The position numbers were made by a program, and so were the translations under genes. The notes under the pieces were generated by a model. It did no database searches, had not been told where the DNA came from, and saw only the letters and a list, made by a program, of their open reading frames with translations. DNA of 32,415 bases from an uncultured Eubacteriales bacterium (GTDB lineage Bacteria > Bacillota > Clostridia > Oscillospirales > Oscillospiraceae), in NCBI GenBank assembly GCA_905205195.1, contig CAJLCS010000020.1, positions 1 to 32,415 of the forward strand, in the 5' to 3' direction. Of the stretch, positions 25,082 through 32,415 are shown one piece after another (the stretch's first letter is position 1; each line of letters begins with the position of its first letter).

Positions 25082-26023
25082 ATGATCTACTATTACCATT
25101 TTAAGGCGCTGCCCCGGCTGGTGATGGCCTACAGCGTCATCCGGCGGACGGTCTGGCGCATTGCCGATCCGTACCAGATTCTGATCTTTATCAAAAGCGG
25201 TCACTGCCGCATCCGGATGGACGGGGCAGAGTACCGGCTCGGCCCGGGGGACGTGTTTTATCTGCCCCGGGACTGCCAGTATGAGCGCCGCCCGGAGGGG
25301 GAGGAATTCTGCGAAATGGTGTATCTCCATTTCGTTTTTCCCACGGAGGGAGAGACGCTGGACCGTCAGACAGCCCGGAAACGGTTGGAGGAGCCGGAAC
25401 AGGAGGGAATGCTGGCTGTCTGGTTGACGCAGCAGATGACGCTGGGGCAGAATGGGGCGCCGGAGGGGCTTCTGGCGGAGATGATCCGCTGCTGCGAAGG
25501 CACGGCGGCGGAGCGGCAACTGGCGGCGGTGGATTTGTGCCGCCTTCTGGCGCTGCTGACGGCCCGGACCGCGGCGTCCGTTCCGGCCCGGCAGGGGGAG
25601 GAAGCGGCTCAGCACCATCCCGTCAGCCTGCAGAAGGCACTGAGTTATGTTGCACAGCACTATACGGAGAAAATCACACTGGATGACCTGAGCGCCGCCG
25701 GATTTGTGTCCAAGCAGATGATGATCCGCTACTTCCGGGAGGCCTTCGGCAAGACGCCGGTGGCCTACGTCATTGAATATAAGGTGGACAAGATCAAGCA
25801 GATGCTGATGACCTATCCGGAGGTCAGCATCAAGGAGCTGTGCGGCGAATTCGGCTTTGACGACCAGTGCTATTTCTCCCGGATTTTCCGCAAGGTCACC
25901 GGCGAGTCCCCGTCGGCCTACCGCAGCCGGGTGACCCACTTCGATGAGAAGCGGCATCTGAAGGAACCGGCTGTTCGTACAAACGGTACACTTAACGTAG
26001 AGAAAGCCCCCCTTGATTTGTGA
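25082..26023 (+). CDS. AraC family transcriptional regulator
   Basis: 313 residues. The N-terminal cupin-like sensor (about 15-90: GHCRIRMDGAEYRLGPGDVFYLPRD) fits binding of a small, sugar-type ligand. The C-terminal double helix-turn-helix (about 185-285) shows ITLDDLSAAGFVSKQMMIRYFREAFGKTPVAYV and the typical second-helix block GFDDQCYFSRIFRKVTGESPSAYR. It is divergent from the four-oxidoreductase/GRE operon and directly upstream of the GH38 gene, so it is the probable activator of one or both. GGGGA precedes the ATG. Ligand unknown. Confidence 0.93.
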   Translation: MIYYYHFKALPRLVMAYSVIRRTVWRIADPYQILIFIKSGHCRIRMDGAEYRLGPGDVFYLPRDCQYERRPEGEEFCEMVYLHFVFPTEGETLDRQTARKRLEEPEQEGMLAVWLTQQMTLGQNGAPEGLLAEMIRCCEGTAAERQLAAVDLCRLLALLTARTAASVPARQGEEAAQHHPVSLQKALSYVAQHYTEKITLDDLSAAGFVSKQMMIRYFREAFGKTPVAYVIEYKVDKIKQMLMTYPEVSIKELCGEFGFDDQCYFSRIFRKVTGESPSAYRSRVTHFDEKRHLKEPAVRTNGTLNVEKAPLDL

Positions 26024-26040
26024 GATTTGTGTGATATAAT
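26013..26040 (+). promoter_or_regulatory. Promoter of the GH38 alpha-mannosidase gene
   Basis: TTGATT (26013-26018), a 16-base spacer and TATAAT (26035-26040), with TGA before it as an extended -10. The -35 lies inside the last codons of the regulator gene. The ATG is 30 bases downstream. TTGAT/ATCAA arms bracket the promoter. Confidence 0.7.
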
Positions 26041-26069
26041 CAAGGCAGAACAGGAAAAGGAGAACGCTT

Positions 26070-28919
26070 ATGGCGAATCTATATCAAATTTATGCCGATC
26101 TGAAAAAGAAGACCGGCGGCAACCGGGAGCTGATGCACTTCGAGCATTCCTTCGGAATGCCCAAGGAGGAGCAGCAGCACATCACGCCCGTTCCGGCCCA
26201 CATCCGGCGGATGCTCTCTCAGCTGGAGTACGGCATCCGGCTGTCCGAGGAGCTGGACCACAAGTATGATGCGCTGCTGGCCGAGGTCCTGGCGGACCTG
26301 ACGGCGGTGCAGGCGGAGGAGGGCACGCTGCCCCGGTCGGCCTGCATGGCGGCGGAGCGGAAGATGATGCCCATGGCGGCGGACGCCAAGAGCTATAAGC
26401 TGATTCTGGCGGGCCACGCCCACATTGACATGAACTGGATGTGGGGCTGGACCGAAACCGTGGCCGCCACAGTGGCTACCTTCACCACCATGCTGAACAT
26501 CATGGACGAGTACCCCCAGTTCTGCTTCAGCCAGTCTCAGGCGTCGGTGTATCAGATCATCGACGACTATGCCCCCGAGCTGCACGACCGGATCAAGGCC
26601 CGGATTGATGAGGGCCGCTGGGAGGTGACCGCCTCCGCCTGGGTGGAGACGGACAAGAATATGCCGGGCACCGAATCGCTGCTGCGGCACATCGGCTGCA
26701 CCAAGGCCTACCTGAAGGAAAAATGGGGCATTCCCGGCGACAAGCTGGAAGTTGATTTCTCCCCGGATACCTTCGGCCACAGCGCCAATGTGCCGGAAAT
26801 CGACGCCTTCGGCGGGGTCAAATACTATTATCACTGCCGGGCGCTGGAGGGCGACTATGTGCTCTACCGGTTCCGGGGGCAGTCCGGCCGGGAGGTGCTG
26901 GCCTACAGGGAGCCGAAATGGTACAACGGCGGCATCGGCCCCCATATTGCTATGAACGTGTTCGACATTGCCCACCGGTGCGGCGGCCTGAAAACCGGGC
27001 TGGTGGTATACGGCGTGGGCGACCACGGCGGCGGTCCCACCCGCCGGGACGTGGAACGGGGCCTGGAAATGCAGCAGTGGCCTATTTTCCCGGAGATTCG
27101 CTTCGGCACCTTCCGGGAGTACTTCCTGGAGGCGGAAAGCGTCCGGGACCGGGTGCCGGTGGTGGACCGGGAGCTGAATTTTGCCTTCCCGGGGTGCTAC
27201 ACCACCCAGAGCCGCATCAAGCGGGGCAACCGCCGCAGCGAAGCGGCCCTTTCCGAGGCGGAAACGGCCATGGCGCTGGCCCACTGGAACACCGGTGCGC
27301 CGCTGCATGAAAAGGCGCTGACGGAGGCGTGGCAGAAGGTTCTGTTTACCCATTTCCACGACATTCTCACCGGCTCCTGCGTGCAGGACAGCCGGGAGTA
27401 CGCCATGGGCCTGTTCCAGCAGGCGCTGGCCACGGCCAACACCGAAACCACGCTGGCCACCCGGAAGCTGTCTGACCGGATCGATACTTCCGGCATTTCC
27501 GTGGTGCCGGACCCGGATTCTCAGGCTGAGGGCGCCGGTGTGGGCTATGCCAGCGGCAGCTTTGACGGCCACGCCGCAACGGGCCGCAGCGGCGGCAAGG
27601 TCCGCATCTGGAACGTGTTCAACAATACCTACAGCGACAAGGCCGAGCCGGTGGAAATCACCGTCTGGGACTGGACCGGCGACCTACGGTTTGTCCGCGT
27701 GACCGATGCGGCGGGGAAGGACCTGGAATTCCAGCTGCTGGACCAGGAATGGCAGCAGTACTGGGACCATAAGTACTTCCGGATGCTGGTCTGGACCACC
27801 CTTCCGGCGCTGGGCTACACCACCGTGGTGCTGCGGGAGACGGAAATGGAGCGCTATCCGGCCTACCTGCTGCAGGACGAGCGTTCCAATCACGAAGACC
27901 GGAATTATGTGCTGGAAAACGAGAAAATCCGCTGCGAATTTGACTATTCCACCGGCGAAATGATTTCCATGATCGACAAAACCACCGGCCGGGAGCATCT
28001 GGCGGCGGGAAAACGGGCTGGACTGGTACTGGCGGATACCAATGCCCACAATTCCAGTGCCTGGCACATCGGCACTTATCTCGAACAGACGCCGGTGACC
28101 GGCACCACGGACCTTCGCACGACCTGCACCGGTACGCTGCGGAACGGCTTCCGGGTGGAGGCGAACATTCGCCATTCTAAGGTGACGGTGACCTATACGC
28201 TGGACAAGGGGGCCTCCTTTGTCCGGGCGGCCATTGAAGCGGACTGGAGCGAGGTCGGTAGCGAGCGGGTGCCGGTGCTGCTGTACCGGCTGCCTACGTC
28301 GGCCAGGACGGATCGGTTCACCTATAATATTCCGGCCGGTGTCGCGGAGCGTCCGGCGGCGGAGCAGGATCATCCGGGACTGTCGTATATTCGTACGACG
28401 GAGCCGGGCGACGCCCCTGCCATCGTCACCGACAGCAAGTACGGCTTCCGGGGCATTGTCCGAGACGGTCAGGCGGTGCTGATTTCCACGTTGATTAACA
28501 CGGCCACCAATCCGGATCCCTATCCCGAGCGTGGCATCCATGAGATCACGCTGGCGCTGGGCCTGTTCCCGGACCAGCCGGCCAAAATGGAGCGGGCTGC
28601 GGAGAGCGCCGTCCGGAGCCTGACGCCGGTGAGTACCGGCAGCCATCCCGGCGATCTGGCGCCGGAGGGCCGGTTCCTGGATATCGATGCGCCGGAAAGC
28701 GTGGTGTCGGCCGTGTATGCCGACGAAAACGCCATGTACATCCGTGCCTACGCAGTGAGTGATGCGCCGACGGCGCTGACGGTTCATACCGGGGCTGTCA
28801 AGGATGCCTGCCTGGTCAATCTGGCCGGGGAGATCGTCGGCAGCTGCCGCACGGACGGCGGCGATGTTTCGGCCGAGCTTCCGCCCCACGGCATTGTGAC
28901 ACTGAAAATCACCAAATAA
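26070..28919 (+). CDS. GH38 alpha-mannosidase
   Basis: 949 residues, within the usual range for bacterial GH38 enzymes. The zinc and active-site blocks are visible: GHAHIDMNW with the metal pair His118 and Asp120, SPDTFGHSANVPE with the catalytic nucleophile Asp233, GDHGGGPTRRD, and THFHDILTGS. No signal peptide is seen, so it acts in the cytoplasm on imported alpha-mannosides, such as N-glycan fragments or mannosylglycerate, releasing mannose with retention. AAAAGGAG precedes the ATG. A terminator follows. It has its own promoter downstream of the AraC gene. Mannose made here could be used by the ROK kinase and ManA encoded at 2124-3949, although these are 22 kb away. Confidence 0.95.
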   Translation: MANLYQIYADLKKKTGGNRELMHFEHSFGMPKEEQQHITPVPAHIRRMLSQLEYGIRLSEELDHKYDALLAEVLADLTAVQAEEGTLPRSACMAAERKMMPMAADAKSYKLILAGHAHIDMNWMWGWTETVAATVATFTTMLNIMDEYPQFCFSQSQASVYQIIDDYAPELHDRIKARIDEGRWEVTASAWVETDKNMPGTESLLRHIGCTKAYLKEKWGIPGDKLEVDFSPDTFGHSANVPEIDAFGGVKYYYHCRALEGDYVLYRFRGQSGREVLAYREPKWYNGGIGPHIAMNVFDIAHRCGGLKTGLVVYGVGDHGGGPTRRDVERGLEMQQWPIFPEIRFGTFREYFLEAESVRDRVPVVDRELNFAFPGCYTTQSRIKRGNRRSEAALSEAETAMALAHWNTGAPLHEKALTEAWQKVLFTHFHDILTGSCVQDSREYAMGLFQQALATANTETTLATRKLSDRIDTSGISVVPDPDSQAEGAGVGYASGSFDGHAATGRSGGKVRIWNVFNNTYSDKAEPVEITVWDWTGDLRFVRVTDAAGKDLEFQLLDQEWQQYWDHKYFRMLVWTTLPALGYTTVVLRETEMERYPAYLLQDERSNHEDRNYVLENEKIRCEFDYSTGEMISMIDKTTGREHLAAGKRAGLVLADTNAHNSSAWHIGTYLEQTPVTGTTDLRTTCTGTLRNGFRVEANIRHSKVTVTYTLDKGASFVRAAIEADWSEVGSERVPVLLYRLPTSARTDRFTYNIPAGVAERPAAEQDHPGLSYIRTTEPGDAPAIVTDSKYGFRGIVRDGQAVLISTLINTATNPDPYPERGIHEITLALGLFPDQPAKMERAAESAVRSLTPVSTGSHPGDLAPEGRFLDIDAPESVVSAVYADENAMYIRAYAVSDAPTALTVHTGAVKDACLVNLAGEIVGSCRTDGGDVSAELPPHGIVTLKITK

Positions 28920-28923
28920 TCAT

Positions 28924-28954
28924 AACCACCGGCACTGCCGGTGGTTTTCTTTCT
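28924..28954 (+). terminator. Intrinsic terminator after the alpha-mannosidase
   Basis: AACCACCGGCA / TGCCGGTGGTT stem followed by TTCTTTCT, 5 bases after the stop. Confidence 0.88.
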
Positions 28955-28958
28955 ACAA

Positions 28959-28993
28959 CAAAAATGCTCCGCTGTCCATCAGGGCAGCGGAGC
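28959..28993 (-). terminator. Intrinsic terminator of the membrane protein gene
   Basis: On the minus strand, GCTCCGCTG / CAGCGGAGC form a 9-base stem (28985-28993 with 28966-28974) followed by ATTTTTG. It lies back to back with the alpha-mannosidase terminator. Confidence 0.8.
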
Positions 28994-28999
28994 GATTTC

Positions 29000-29815
29000 T
29001 TACAAAAAGCGATACAGCAGATACCAGACGATCAGCACCAGCAGCAGCGGCGGCAGGATCAGCCCGGCGGAGATACTGCCGAGGGCGATGACGGTAATGC
29101 CGTAGCGCTCCAGCAGCTTGACGCACAGGGTGAGAATCAGCGTGGTCAGGGCGGCTTTTGTCAGCTGTTTGCCGACAATATTGCTGAAAAAGAAGGTGTA
29201 CACCGCGCCCACCACCGGGCCGCAGGTGACGCCCAGCAGTGCGCCGATGACCAGCTTGAACACGCTGACGGCCAGCAGCAGCGCCACCAGAACCAGAAGC
29301 ACAATCGGCGCATAGGTGACGAGGAAGCCTGGGAAGAACGTGGTGAAAATCCAGGAAATCAGCCACTGGCCCAGCATTCCGGCCACCACGGCGAGAATCC
29401 GGAACAGATACCAGGTGAGAACGTGCCGCCCCTTGGGAATCAGGGTGTCCAGCAAGTTCACCAGAAACGCCAGCATCATCATCCGTACCAGTTCCTGTGA
29501 CAGAGCTGGGAATGCTGCACTTTTCAGGGAAAACAGCACAATCCGGTCGTCCGAGATGGTGATGAAAGGCAGGGGAGAGAGAAAACGAGCATACTGGGCG
29601 TCTGCCGTAAAGAGCACGGCACTGAGCAGGTAAATCATCAGAATGCCGATGGCGGAAGAAACGGCGCGATTGACGGAGGACCGCTTTCCGCAGAGAATTC
29701 GCAGCACCACGCCGAGCAGGGCGCAGCCGACGCAGACGAGCAGGATCCATTTCAGGATGGTCAGCACGTCGGCGGAGTCGGTAACGGACGAAAGAAGGGA
29801 CGATAGTATTGCCAT
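29000..29815 (-). CDS. Polytopic membrane protein of unknown function
   Basis: 271 residues from the ATG at 29815, which has AAAGGAG 6 bases before it; the longer frame to 29857 is unsupported. About seven or eight hydrophobic spans cover most of the protein, beginning at VLTILKWILLVCVGCALLGVVL and ending with LILPPLLLVLIVWYLLY. No family motif was recognised, and no catalytic or binding residues stand out. It lies 77 bases after rplL beyond a terminator hairpin, with no clear promoter of its own in that gap, so it may depend on read-through from the ribosomal operon. It occupies the place where rpoB is normally found. Confidence 0.75.
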   Translation of the reverse strand: MAILSSLLSSVTDSADVLTILKWILLVCVGCALLGVVLRILCGKRSSVNRAVSSAIGILMIYLLSAVLFTADAQYARFLSPLPFITISDDRIVLFSLKSAAFPALSQELVRMMMLAFLVNLLDTLIPKGRHVLTWYLFRILAVVAGMLGQWLISWIFTTFFPGFLVTYAPIVLLVLVALLLAVSVFKLVIGALLGVTCGPVVGAVYTFFFSNIVGKQLTKAALTTLILTLCVKLLERYGITVIALGSISAGLILPPLLLVLIVWYLLYRFL

Positions 29816-29834
29816 AGCGCGCTCCTTTTCAAAA

Positions 29835-29871
29835 TCGGGAAAAGAAACAGCCGCCAAAGCTTGGCGGCTGT
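29835..29871 (-). terminator. Intrinsic terminator after rplL
   Basis: On the minus strand, ACAGCCGCCAA / TTGGCGGCTGT form an 11-base perfect stem (29847-29857 with 29861-29871) followed by TTCTTTTCCC. It starts about 20 bases after the rplL stop. Confidence 0.85.
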
Positions 29872-29891
29872 CATCTTACGATTGGGATGAA

Positions 29892-30266
29892 TTACTTCAT
29901 CTCGGCTTCTGCGCCGGCTTCCTTCAGATCGGCAACCATCTTCTCGGCATCTTCCTTGGAGACGGCTTCCTTCAGGGTCTTGGGGCAGTTGTCCACCAGA
30001 TCCTTGGCGTCCTTCAGGCCCAGGCCGGTCACGGCACGGACGATCTTGATGACATTCAGCTTGGAAGCGCCGGCAGCCTTCAGGATAACGTCGAACTCGG
30101 TCTTCTCTTCCTCAGCGGGAGCGGCAGCGACGGCGGGGCCGGCGACAGCAGCGGCAGCGGCGGAAACACCGAACACATCCTCCAGGGTGTGGACCAGCTC
30201 GGACAGCTCCAGAACGGTCAGGCCCTTAACTTCCTCAACGAGAGCAGTGACTTTTTCACTAGCCAT
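29892..30266 (-). CDS. rplL: Ribosomal protein bL12 (L7/L12)
   Basis: 124 residues with the three parts of L12: an N-terminal dimer domain that binds L10 (VEEVKGLTVLELSELVHTLE), an Ala-rich hinge, and a C-terminal factor-binding domain (EFDVILKAAG, KINVIKIVRAVTGLGLKDAKDLVD type). It forms the ribosomal stalk that recruits translation GTPases. AGGAGG precedes the ATG. It lies 51 bases downstream of rplJ and is followed by a terminator; rpoB is not next. Confidence 0.98.
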   Translation of the reverse strand: MASEKVTALVEEVKGLTVLELSELVHTLEDVFGVSAAAAAVAGPAVAAAPAEEEKTEFDVILKAAGASKLNVIKIVRAVTGLGLKDAKDLVDNCPKTLKEAVSKEDAEKMVADLKEAGAEAEMK

Positions 30267-30317
30267 GATTAAATCCTCCTAATAATTGAAATGAAGTGTT
30301 TTGAATTTTGAATGGAA

Positions 30318-30845
30318 TCAGGCTTCTGCGGCTTCCGCGGCAGGAGCGCCGCCTTCCTTCTGCTCCCGGATCTGATCCAGGACGAAAGCCAGGCTGGAGA
30401 TAGGCGCCAGGAAGGTACCCAGAACCTGTGCGACCAGAGCGTTCTTGCTGGGCAGTTCGCCGAAACCGTTGAGCTGTTCAGCGGTCAGGACAGAACCTTC
30501 CACGACGCCGCCCTTGATGGTCAGAGCGTTCTTGTTCTTCTTGGCAAACTCGCAGACGATGCGAGCAGGGGCAATGGGGTCACCGGTGGTGCAAGCCATG
30601 GAAGTGGTGCCGTTGAGAACCTCGTCGAAGTCGTAGCCGACATCCTTGGCGGCCAGACGAGTCAGGGTGTTCTTCACAACGGAGTATTCCACATTGGCTT
30701 CCCGGAACTGCTTACGCAGGTCGGTGTCCTGAGCGACGTTGATACCCTTGTAATCGACGAAGACGACGGAAGTCGCGTTCTTCATCTTCTCAATCAGAGA
30801 CTCAACGACTGCTTTCTTGCTCTCAAGAACCTTTGCGTTGGGCAT
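30318..30845 (-). CDS. rplJ: Ribosomal protein uL10
   Basis: 175 residues, normal length. VVFVDYKGINVAQDTDLRKQFREANVEYSVVKNTL is the conserved RNA-binding region, and the C-terminal helix is the platform for L12 dimers. It ends in an Ala-rich tail. GGAGGTG precedes the ATG. Expression is expected to be controlled by the L10 leader just upstream, through binding of the L10-L12 complex. Confidence 0.98.
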   Translation of the reverse strand: MPNAKVLESKKAVVESLIEKMKNATSVVFVDYKGINVAQDTDLRKQFREANVEYSVVKNTLTRLAAKDVGYDFDEVLNGTTSMACTTGDPIAPARIVCEFAKKNKNALTIKGGVVEGSVLTAEQLNGFGELPSKNALVAQVLGTFLAPISSLAFVLDQIREQKEGGAPAAEAAEA

Positions 30846-30860
30846 GTGATTTCACCTCCG

Positions 30861-30889
30861 AAAAAATAAAAGTCCTTCTGCCAAAGGAC
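30861..30889 (-). terminator. Attenuator terminator in the rplJ leader
   Basis: On the minus strand, GTCCTT-TGGCAG-AAGGAC is followed by TTTTATTTTTT. Its 5' arm overlaps the 3' strand (CTGTCCTTTGGC) of the leader's closing stem, so the two structures exclude each other. Confidence 0.75.
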
Positions 30890-30956
30890 AGAAAGACACG
30901 CAATAAAACCTATTGACGCACCTCGGCAGGATTTACGGGAACCTGCTGTCTTTGGC
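30880..30956 (-). ncRNA. L10 ribosomal protein leader
   Basis: The leader begins GCCAAAGACAGCAGG and closes with CTGTCCTTTGGC, and contains the AGCAGG...CCTGCCGAGGT block that is characteristic of the L10_leader family, bound by the L10-L12 complex. It lies directly between the promoter at 30966-30994 and the rplJ start. Confidence 0.88.
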
Positions 30957-30965
30957 AACTTTGAT

Positions 30966-30994
30966 ATTATAACAGCGAAATCCGGAAAAGTCAA
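30966..30994 (-). promoter_or_regulatory. Promoter of rplJ-rplL
   Basis: Read leftward: TTGACT (30989-30994), a 17-base spacer and a perfect TATAAT (30966-30971). It gives rplJL a transcript separate from nusG-rplK-rplA. Confidence 0.88.
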
Positions 30995-31019
30995 GGGCTT
31001 TTTCGGATTTTTTTGGAAA

Positions 31020-31048
31020 GCCTGCTGCAGGAAGCTCCTGCAGCAGGC
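31020..31048 (-). terminator. Hairpin after rplA, probable weak terminator
   Basis: A perfect 13-base stem (31020-31032 with 31036-31048), loop of three, 16 bases after the rplA stop. The following T run is short (TTT then CC), so read-through into rplJ is likely. Confidence 0.65.
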
Positions 31049-31063
31049 GGCCTAACCGAAGGA

Positions 31064-31756
31064 TTACAGATACTTGTTGGCGCTGACCTTGACGCTGGGA
31101 CCCATGGTGGAGACCACAACGCAGGAGCGGATATACTGGCCCTTGGCGGACGCGGGCTTGGCCTTCACGATGGCCTGCATCAGCGTGTCCATGTTCTGGG
31201 TCAGCTTCTCGGCGCCGAAGGACACCTTGCCGATGGGGCAGTGGATGATGTTGGTCTTATCCAGACGGTACTCCACCTTACCGGCTTTGATTTCCTTGAC
31301 GGCAGCGGCCACGTTGGGGGTCACGGTGCCAGCCTTGGGGGAGGGCATCAGGCCCTTCGGGCCCAGGACCTTACCGAGACGGCCCACAATACCCATCATG
31401 TCGGGAGAAGCGACGACCACGTCGAAATCGAACCAGTTTTCCTTGGTGATCTTCTCAACCAGCTCCATGCCGCCGACGAAATCCGCGCCGGCTTCCTTGG
31501 CTTCGTCCGCCTTGGCGTCCTTGGCGAACACTAGCACGCGGCGGACCTTGCCGGTGCCGTTGGGCAGAACCACGGCACCGCGGACCTGCTGGTCAGCGTG
31601 ACGGGAGTCAACACCCAGCTTGATGTGCATTTCGACGGTCTCGTCGAACTTGGCGGTTGCACCCTTGACAACCAGACCCAGCGCCTCGGCCGGCTCATAC
31701 TGAACGGAGCGGTCAATCAGCTTGGCGCTCTCCTTATATTTTTTACCTCTAAACAA
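31064..31756 (-). CDS. rplA: Ribosomal protein uL1, TTG start
   Basis: 230 residues, normal length. The N-terminus FRGKKYKESAKLIDR matches L1 proteins, and DVVVASPDMMGIVGRLGKVLGPKGLMPSPKAGTVT is the conserved core. L1 binds 23S rRNA at the E-site stalk and is the classic repressor of rplK-rplA. The start codon is TTG at 31754-31756: AAGGAGG lies 8 bases upstream and no in-frame ATG fits the family start. It follows rplK by 76 bases. Confidence 0.97.
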   Translation of the reverse strand: MFRGKKYKESAKLIDRSVQYEPAEALGLVVKGATAKFDETVEMHIKLGVDSRHADQQVRGAVVLPNGTGKVRRVLVFAKDAKADEAKEAGADFVGGMELVEKITKENWFDFDVVVASPDMMGIVGRLGKVLGPKGLMPSPKAGTVTPNVAAAVKEIKAGKVEYRLDKTNIIHCPIGKVSFGAEKLTQNMDTLMQAIVKAKPASAKGQYIRSCVVVSTMGPSVKVSANKYL

Positions 31757-31832
31757 TGTTATATCCTCCTTATCGTGGTGATGCGGAAAAATCCTCCCAC
31801 ATTTCCGGAATCAGTGTTCCGGACAGCAATTA

Positions 31833-32258
31833 TCAGTCAACGACGGTAATGCCCATGGAGCGGCAGGTACCGGCGACCTGGCTCTCGGCGGCTTCCAGAG
31901 AGCTGACGTTCAGGTCGGGCAGCTTCGTCTTGGCGATTTCAGCAACCTGAGCCCGGGTGATGGTGCCAACCTTGGTCTTGTTGGGAACACCGGAACCTTT
32001 GTCCAGACCGATCGCCTTCAGAACCAGCAGGGGGGTAGGGGGAGTCTTGGTGATGAAGGTGAAGCTGCGGTCGGCGTAAACCGTGATGACGACAGGAATC
32101 TTGTAGCCTTCCATATCCTTGGTGCGGGCGTTGAATTCCTTGATAAATGCGGCGATATTCACACCGTGCTGACCCAGAGCCGGGCCGACAGGGGGAGAAG
32201 CGGTTGCCTTAGCGGCGTTAATCTGAAGTTTGATAATGCCAGTGACTTTCTGTGCCAT
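31833..32258 (-). CDS. rplK: Ribosomal protein uL11
   Basis: 141 residues, exactly the family length. LQINAAKATASPPVGPALGQHGVNIAAFIKEFN and KTPPTPLLVLKA are signature segments. L11 forms part of the GTPase-associated centre with 23S rRNA. AGGAGG precedes the ATG. It is preceded by nusG, as in most Firmicutes. Confidence 0.98.
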   Translation of the reverse strand: MAQKVTGIIKLQINAAKATASPPVGPALGQHGVNIAAFIKEFNARTKDMEGYKIPVVITVYADRSFTFITKTPPTPLLVLKAIGLDKGSGVPNKTKVGTITRAQVAEIAKTKLPDLNVSSLEAAESQVAGTCRSMGITVVD

Positions 32259-32280
32259 AATAGCACCTCCTGAATAAAAT

Positions 32281-32331
32281 GTGGTAATGATGCGCCAGGC
32301 GCATACTTTGCGGGGATGAAACCCCTCCCAC
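32281..32331 (-). promoter_or_regulatory. Structured leader upstream of rplK
   Basis: On the minus strand the segment opens with GTGGGAGG and closes with TTACCAC, with hairpins GGGGTTTCATCCCC and ATGCGCCTGGCGCAT between. The GTGG/CCAC bracket between nusG and rplK recurs in Firmicutes as I remember it. A target for L1 autoregulation is plausible but not proven here. Confidence 0.45.
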
Positions 32332-32360
32332 GTTCCGGCCGGAGAACCGACCCGATGCGT

Positions 32361-32415
32361 TTATTGGGAAACGACTTCCACCTGGTCAAGCTCGAACTCG
32401 ACGGAAGTCTCGCGG
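32361..32415 (-). CDS. nusG: Transcription factor NusG, C-terminal end only
   Basis: Only the last 17 codons and the stop are in the window. They read RETSVEFELDQVEVVSQ, matching the GRETPVELELDQVEK-like end of the NusG KOW domain. The position upstream of rplK is the normal one. NusG binds RNA polymerase and modulates elongation and termination. Confidence 0.88.
   Translation of the reverse strand, partial: RETSVEFELDQVEVVSQ

Noticed and set aside
1..32415. Insertion sequences, phage genes, tRNA or rRNA genes
   Set aside because: No transposase, integrase, tRNA cloverleaf or rRNA sequence was recognised on either strand; the window cannot exclude mobile elements just outside it.

Overview
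The window looks like a chromosomal segment of a GC-rich anaerobic Firmicute, probably a gut Oscillospirales (Ruminococcaceae/Oscillospiraceae type). The evidence is AGGAGG ribosome-binding sites with TTGACA/TATAAT-like promoters, a Firmicutes-type nusG-rplK-rplA-rplJ-rplL block with an L10 leader, oxygen-sensitive glycyl radical chemistry, a FeoA-FeoB fusion, and a secreted protease with dockerin, cohesin-like and Ig-like modules. The genus cannot be fixed from the sequence alone.

Left part, plus strand (1-7983). The 3' part of a SASA-type acetylesterase is followed by a Gfo/Idh/MocA sugar oxidoreductase and a terminator. A second operon with its own promoter encodes a ROK sugar kinase, mannose-6-phosphate isomerase and a GH63/MGH-like glycoside hydrolase, a set suited to mannose release, phosphorylation and isomerisation. 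A FeoA-FeoB ferrous iron transporter follows; its promoter -10 box overlaps a perfect GTTAG-N6-CTAAC inverted repeat that resembles a DtxR/IdeR operator.

Middle (8254-16000). A single 2517-residue subtilisin-family surface protease has its own promoter and a strong terminator. It carries a PA insert, an internal dockerin, two BIG2 domains between propeller-like stretches, a cohesin-like domain, a PT/KPSE-rich stalk and a non-canonical sorting signal.

Right-centre, minus strand (16309-24943). One compact operon is read leftward: four Gfo/Idh/MocA oxidoreductases, a radical SAM glycyl-radical-enzyme activase, a glycyl radical enzyme (GRE) and a FAD-dependent oxidoreductase. The GRE has the C-terminal RVTGF radical loop, but its thiyl-Cys region reads GCNWMC and not the GCVE of dehydratase/lyase GREs, so its reaction is unknown. 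A divergent AraC regulator shares a control region with overlapping promoters and inverted repeats, and is followed by a GH38 alpha-mannosidase with its own promoter. I consider this locus the best candidate for an undescribed system: anaerobic breakdown of a sugar or glycoside by redox modification plus radical cleavage.

Right end, minus strand (28924-32415). This holds the 3' end of nusG, then rplK, rplA, rplJ and rplL, with a promoter and an L10-binding attenuator before rplJ. After rplL comes a terminator and then an unrecognised polytopic membrane protein, where rpoB is usually found. This suggests a rearrangement boundary between housekeeping and accessory DNA.
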